Below are positions 5,796 to 7,521 of a stretch of 7,521 nt of DNA, piece after piece (the stretch's first letter is position 1; each line of letters starts with the position of its first letter). A program made the translations under genes and the position numbers. Origin of the DNA: an uncultured Paraprevotella sp. (lineage in GTDB: Bacteria > Bacteroidota > Bacteroidia > Bacteroidales > Bacteroidaceae); contig CAAFWT010000129.1 in the NCBI GenBank assembly GCA_900766785.1, positions 1-7,521 of the forward strand, given 5' to 3'. The notes beneath the pieces were generated by a model. That model did not search any database. It saw only the letters and a program-made list of their open reading frames with translations, and was not told the origin of the DNA.

Positions 5796-6682
5796 TGACA
5801 TCTGCCCGTGAGATATGGTATCGTATAGGTGGACATCTGCTGACCATTCGGGCTGCCGGAGACATCGATGTGGAGCAGATGCTTCCCTCGTTCGCTCCGT
5901 TCAGGGTGGAGGCAGACGGTGAACCACCTGTGCTTCGCGTCATTGTGGACAATGATTATGAGATGGGGACTCCTCAGCGTGAGGTGGGGCAGTTTGACTG
6001 CGGAGGATGCATCCAAGGAGTGTTTCTGATGCCCGACGGAGGATATCTGTTCCATCTTCGGAATGTGGAAGGCGATGTGTGCAGTATCATGCAGTCATCG
6101 CCCACCTTTGATGAATGTCATGTCCGGCTGAGTGCTTTACCGCTAAGCCAGCAAGCCTATGGTCTCAACAGTGCCCTGATGATGGCTTATGCCTTCTCTA
6201 CTGCCGACAGTCAGACCCTCTTGGTGCATGCGTCTGTCATCCGCTGTGAGGGACGAGGTTATCTGATGACAGCTCCCAGCGGCACTGGCAAGAGTACCCA
6301 TACAAGGCTTTGGTATGACCATATACCCGGTTGCGACTTGATGAATGACGACAATCCTGTGCTGCGTATTGTGGATGGCTGTCCCATGGTGTATGGTTCT
6401 CCCTGGAGTGGCAAGACCCCTTGTTATCGTAATGTGTCTGCTCCTGTAGGGGCAATGGTTCGTATACGGCAACATCCATCCAATGGTATCCGGCAGATGA
6501 AACCGGTGGAAGCCCTGGCGGAGTTGCTTCCCGCCATGAGCAGCATGAAGTGGGACAAGAGAGTCTATAGCGGAGTGTATGATACGCTGATACGTCTCAT
6601 CTCTCTCTGCAAGATATATGAATTGAAATGCCTGCCGAATGCCGAGGCTGCATTTCTCTGTCACGATACAGTATCTGGATGA
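5795..6682 (+). CDS. HprK-like P-loop kinase (RiPP-associated type)
   Basis: This 295-residue cytoplasmic protein resembles HPr kinase/phosphorylase-like (PEPCK-fold) proteins. The segment LLVHASVI (142-149) leads into a Walker A loop, APSGTGKSTHTRLW (160-173, Lys166). An acidic stretch LMNDDNPVLRI (182-192; Asp185, Asp186) probably binds metal. A second glycine-rich motif, VYGSPWSGKTPCYRN, lies at 199-213. This order (HAS, P-loop, D-D, GSPWSGK) is that of HprK-like kinases found with PqqD proteins; the N-terminal ~130 residues are variable. Relatives in lasso-peptide clusters phosphorylate the precursor peptide (PadeC, ThcK), but others have no known substrate. No HPr/PTS gene is nearby. The ATG overlaps the preceding stop and has GGAG about 10 bases upstream. 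The TGA overlaps the next ATG. The fold is well supported; the substrate is inference. Confidence 0.85.
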   Translation: MTSAREIWYRIGGHLLTIRAAGDIDVEQMLPSFAPFRVEADGEPPVLRVIVDNDYEMGTPQREVGQFDCGGCIQGVFLMPDGGYLFHLRNVEGDVCSIMQSSPTFDECHVRLSALPLSQQAYGLNSALMMAYAFSTADSQTLLVHASVIRCEGRGYLMTAPSGTGKSTHTRLWYDHIPGCDLMNDDNPVLRIVDGCPMVYGSPWSGKTPCYRNVSAPVGAMVRIRQHPSNGIRQMKPVEALAELLPAMSSMKWDKRVYSGVYDTLIRLISLCKIYELKCLPNAEAAFLCHDTVSG

Positions 6683-7218
6683 TTGCATACAAGAGAATGG
6701 TGATGAGCGTGCTGCGATGGATGCTCTTTCCCGTCAGATGGTTACGCTGCCGACGTGATGGGGTGGTCCATACAGCGGGGCGGCAGACGATACCCAACGA
6801 ACAACTGTTTGCTGTCGTTACGGATGTTCTCCGTAAAGGACACACGGCAGTTATCTGGGTCAAGGGTTACAGTATGCGTCCTTTCCTCGAACATGAACGT
6901 GACCGTGTGAAATTGGCAGCACCAGGACAGGTGAAGGTGGGGGATGCTGTGCTGGCGCAGATTGCTCCCGGACGTTATGTTCTGCATCGTATCCTGAACG
7001 TGGATGATGATCGGATCACCCTGCAGGGCGATGGCAATCTGGCGGGCGTAGAGTACTGTTCGGCAGCCGATATATGTGGCGTGGTCACCGAGTATATTTG
7101 CCCCGGGCGAGTGATACTGGCCAGTGACCCCACTCTATGTAAGCGCATACGGATGTGGCGCAAACTCAGACCCATGCGTCGCTTGCTGTTGTTCTTGTAT
7201 AGAGCCACATTGCCCTGA
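6679..7218 (+). CDS. S24/S26-type peptidase with Ser-His dyad (signal peptidase-like)
   Basis: This 179-residue protein has the core of S24/S26 peptidases. The catalytic serine is Ser65 in VKGYSMRPFL. GDAVLAQI (88-95) is the usual strand after the substrate groove. YVLHRIL (100-106) holds His103 where bacterial type I signal peptidases and LexA have Lys. TLQGDGN (114-120, Asp118) matches the conserved GDxN box. Serine plus histidine is the arrangement of SipW/Sec11-type (S26B) enzymes. There is no long transmembrane helix: only a short hydrophobic N-terminus (about 7-22) and a basic, hydrophobic C-terminus (154-177), suggesting peripheral membrane contact. The frame is open from 6628, but ATG 6679 overlaps the kinase stop as ATGA and is chosen. 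It probably cleaves a leader or a precursor protein; the true substrate is unknown. Confidence 0.82.
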   Translation: MIAYKRMVMSVLRWMLFPVRWLRCRRDGVVHTAGRQTIPNEQLFAVVTDVLRKGHTAVIWVKGYSMRPFLEHERDRVKLAAPGQVKVGDAVLAQIAPGRYVLHRILNVDDDRITLQGDGNLAGVEYCSAADICGVVTEYICPGRVILASDPTLCKRIRMWRKLRPMRRLLLFLYRATLP

Positions 7219-7250
7219 GAGAGGAAAACTTAAAAAACAAGGATATAGAG

Positions 7251-7517
7251 ATGAGAATAAAAACAGGATTTGAACTCCGGGACGTGTGCGGTGAAAAAAT
7301 TGTCATGGCATATGGAATGGAGAATATAGATTTCAGCAGAATCATCTGTCTGAACGATACAGCAGCCTACTTATGGGAAGCCATAGGCGATAATGAGTTT
7401 ACGGCCGATAGCATGGCCCGAATGCTGTGTGCTGAGTATGAGGTCGATTACGAACGTGCACTTGCTGATTCTGAGGCCATCATAGCCAAATGGCAGCAGG
7501 AGGGACTTGTAGACTGA
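7251..7517 (+). CDS. PqqD-family protein (RiPP recognition element fold)
   Basis: This 88-residue stand-alone protein has the size and layout of PqqD. Residues 1-34 form beta strands (FELRDVCGEKIVMA and NIDFSRIICLN). Three helices follow: LNDTAAYLWEAI (34-45), FTADSMARMLCAEY (50-63) and DYERALADSEAIIAKWQQEGLV (66-87). The segment 'LNDTAAYLWEAI' is the hallmark. In characterised pathways this fold binds the leader of a precursor peptide and presents it to modifying enzymes. The gene starts 32 bases after the peptidase gene, with an A-rich leader and GGATATAGAG before the ATG, and is complete. The window ends four bases after its stop, so a further operon gene may follow. No precursor is visible. 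The fold is well supported; a RiPP role is inferred from the neighbours. Confidence 0.85.
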   Translation: MRIKTGFELRDVCGEKIVMAYGMENIDFSRIICLNDTAAYLWEAIGDNEFTADSMARMLCAEYEVDYERALADSEAIIAKWQQEGLVD

Positions 7518-7521
7518 TAGC

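Noticed and set aside
5510..6055. A 181-codon minus-strand frame across the exported-protein/kinase junction
   Set aside because: It is antisense to two well-supported coupled genes and shows no domain features.

Overview
The window looks like chromosomal DNA of a Bacteroidota bacterium, most likely a Prevotella/Segatella-type member of Bacteroidales. The reasons are: promoter elements of the Bacteroidota type (-7 box TAnnTTTG, once with a well-spaced -33 TTTG), A-rich leaders instead of strong Shine-Dalgarno sites, an AraC-type regulator fused to membrane helices, and protein families typical of that phylum. The genus is an inference.

Layout. (1) 2-610, plus strand: the 3' part of a membrane-anchored AraC-family regulator, cut by the window edge. 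(2) 611-1444: about 830 bases with no convincing protein gene but many structured sequences. They include a promoter-like box, a very strong hairpin that could close a ~270-nt small RNA, two direct copies and one inverted partial copy of an unnamed repeat module, and three 22-bp-spaced copies of the palindrome CAAACGTTTG. (3) 2719-1445, minus strand: a YihY/BrkB-family membrane protein. (4) 3203-2817, minus strand: RNase P RNA (rnpB), with its own promoter. (5) 3507-4994, plus strand: an HtrA/DegP-type periplasmic serine protease with two PDZ domains, a Bacteroidota promoter and a strong Rho-independent terminator. (6) 5155-7517, plus strand: a tight four-gene operon with its own promoter. It encodes an exported protein of unknown function, an HprK-like P-loop kinase, an S24/S26-type peptidase with a Ser-His dyad, and a PqqD-like protein.

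The last region is the most interesting. HprK-like kinases and PqqD-fold leader-binding proteins are known from RiPP pathways, including lasso peptides, and S26-type peptidases cleave exported or leader-bearing peptides. The three genes together, coupled by overlapping stop/start codons, suggest a peptide recognition, phosphorylation and cleavage system. No precursor peptide, radical SAM enzyme, lasso cyclase or transporter is visible, and the operon may continue beyond the right edge. The substrate is therefore unknown, and the pathway assignment is inference.
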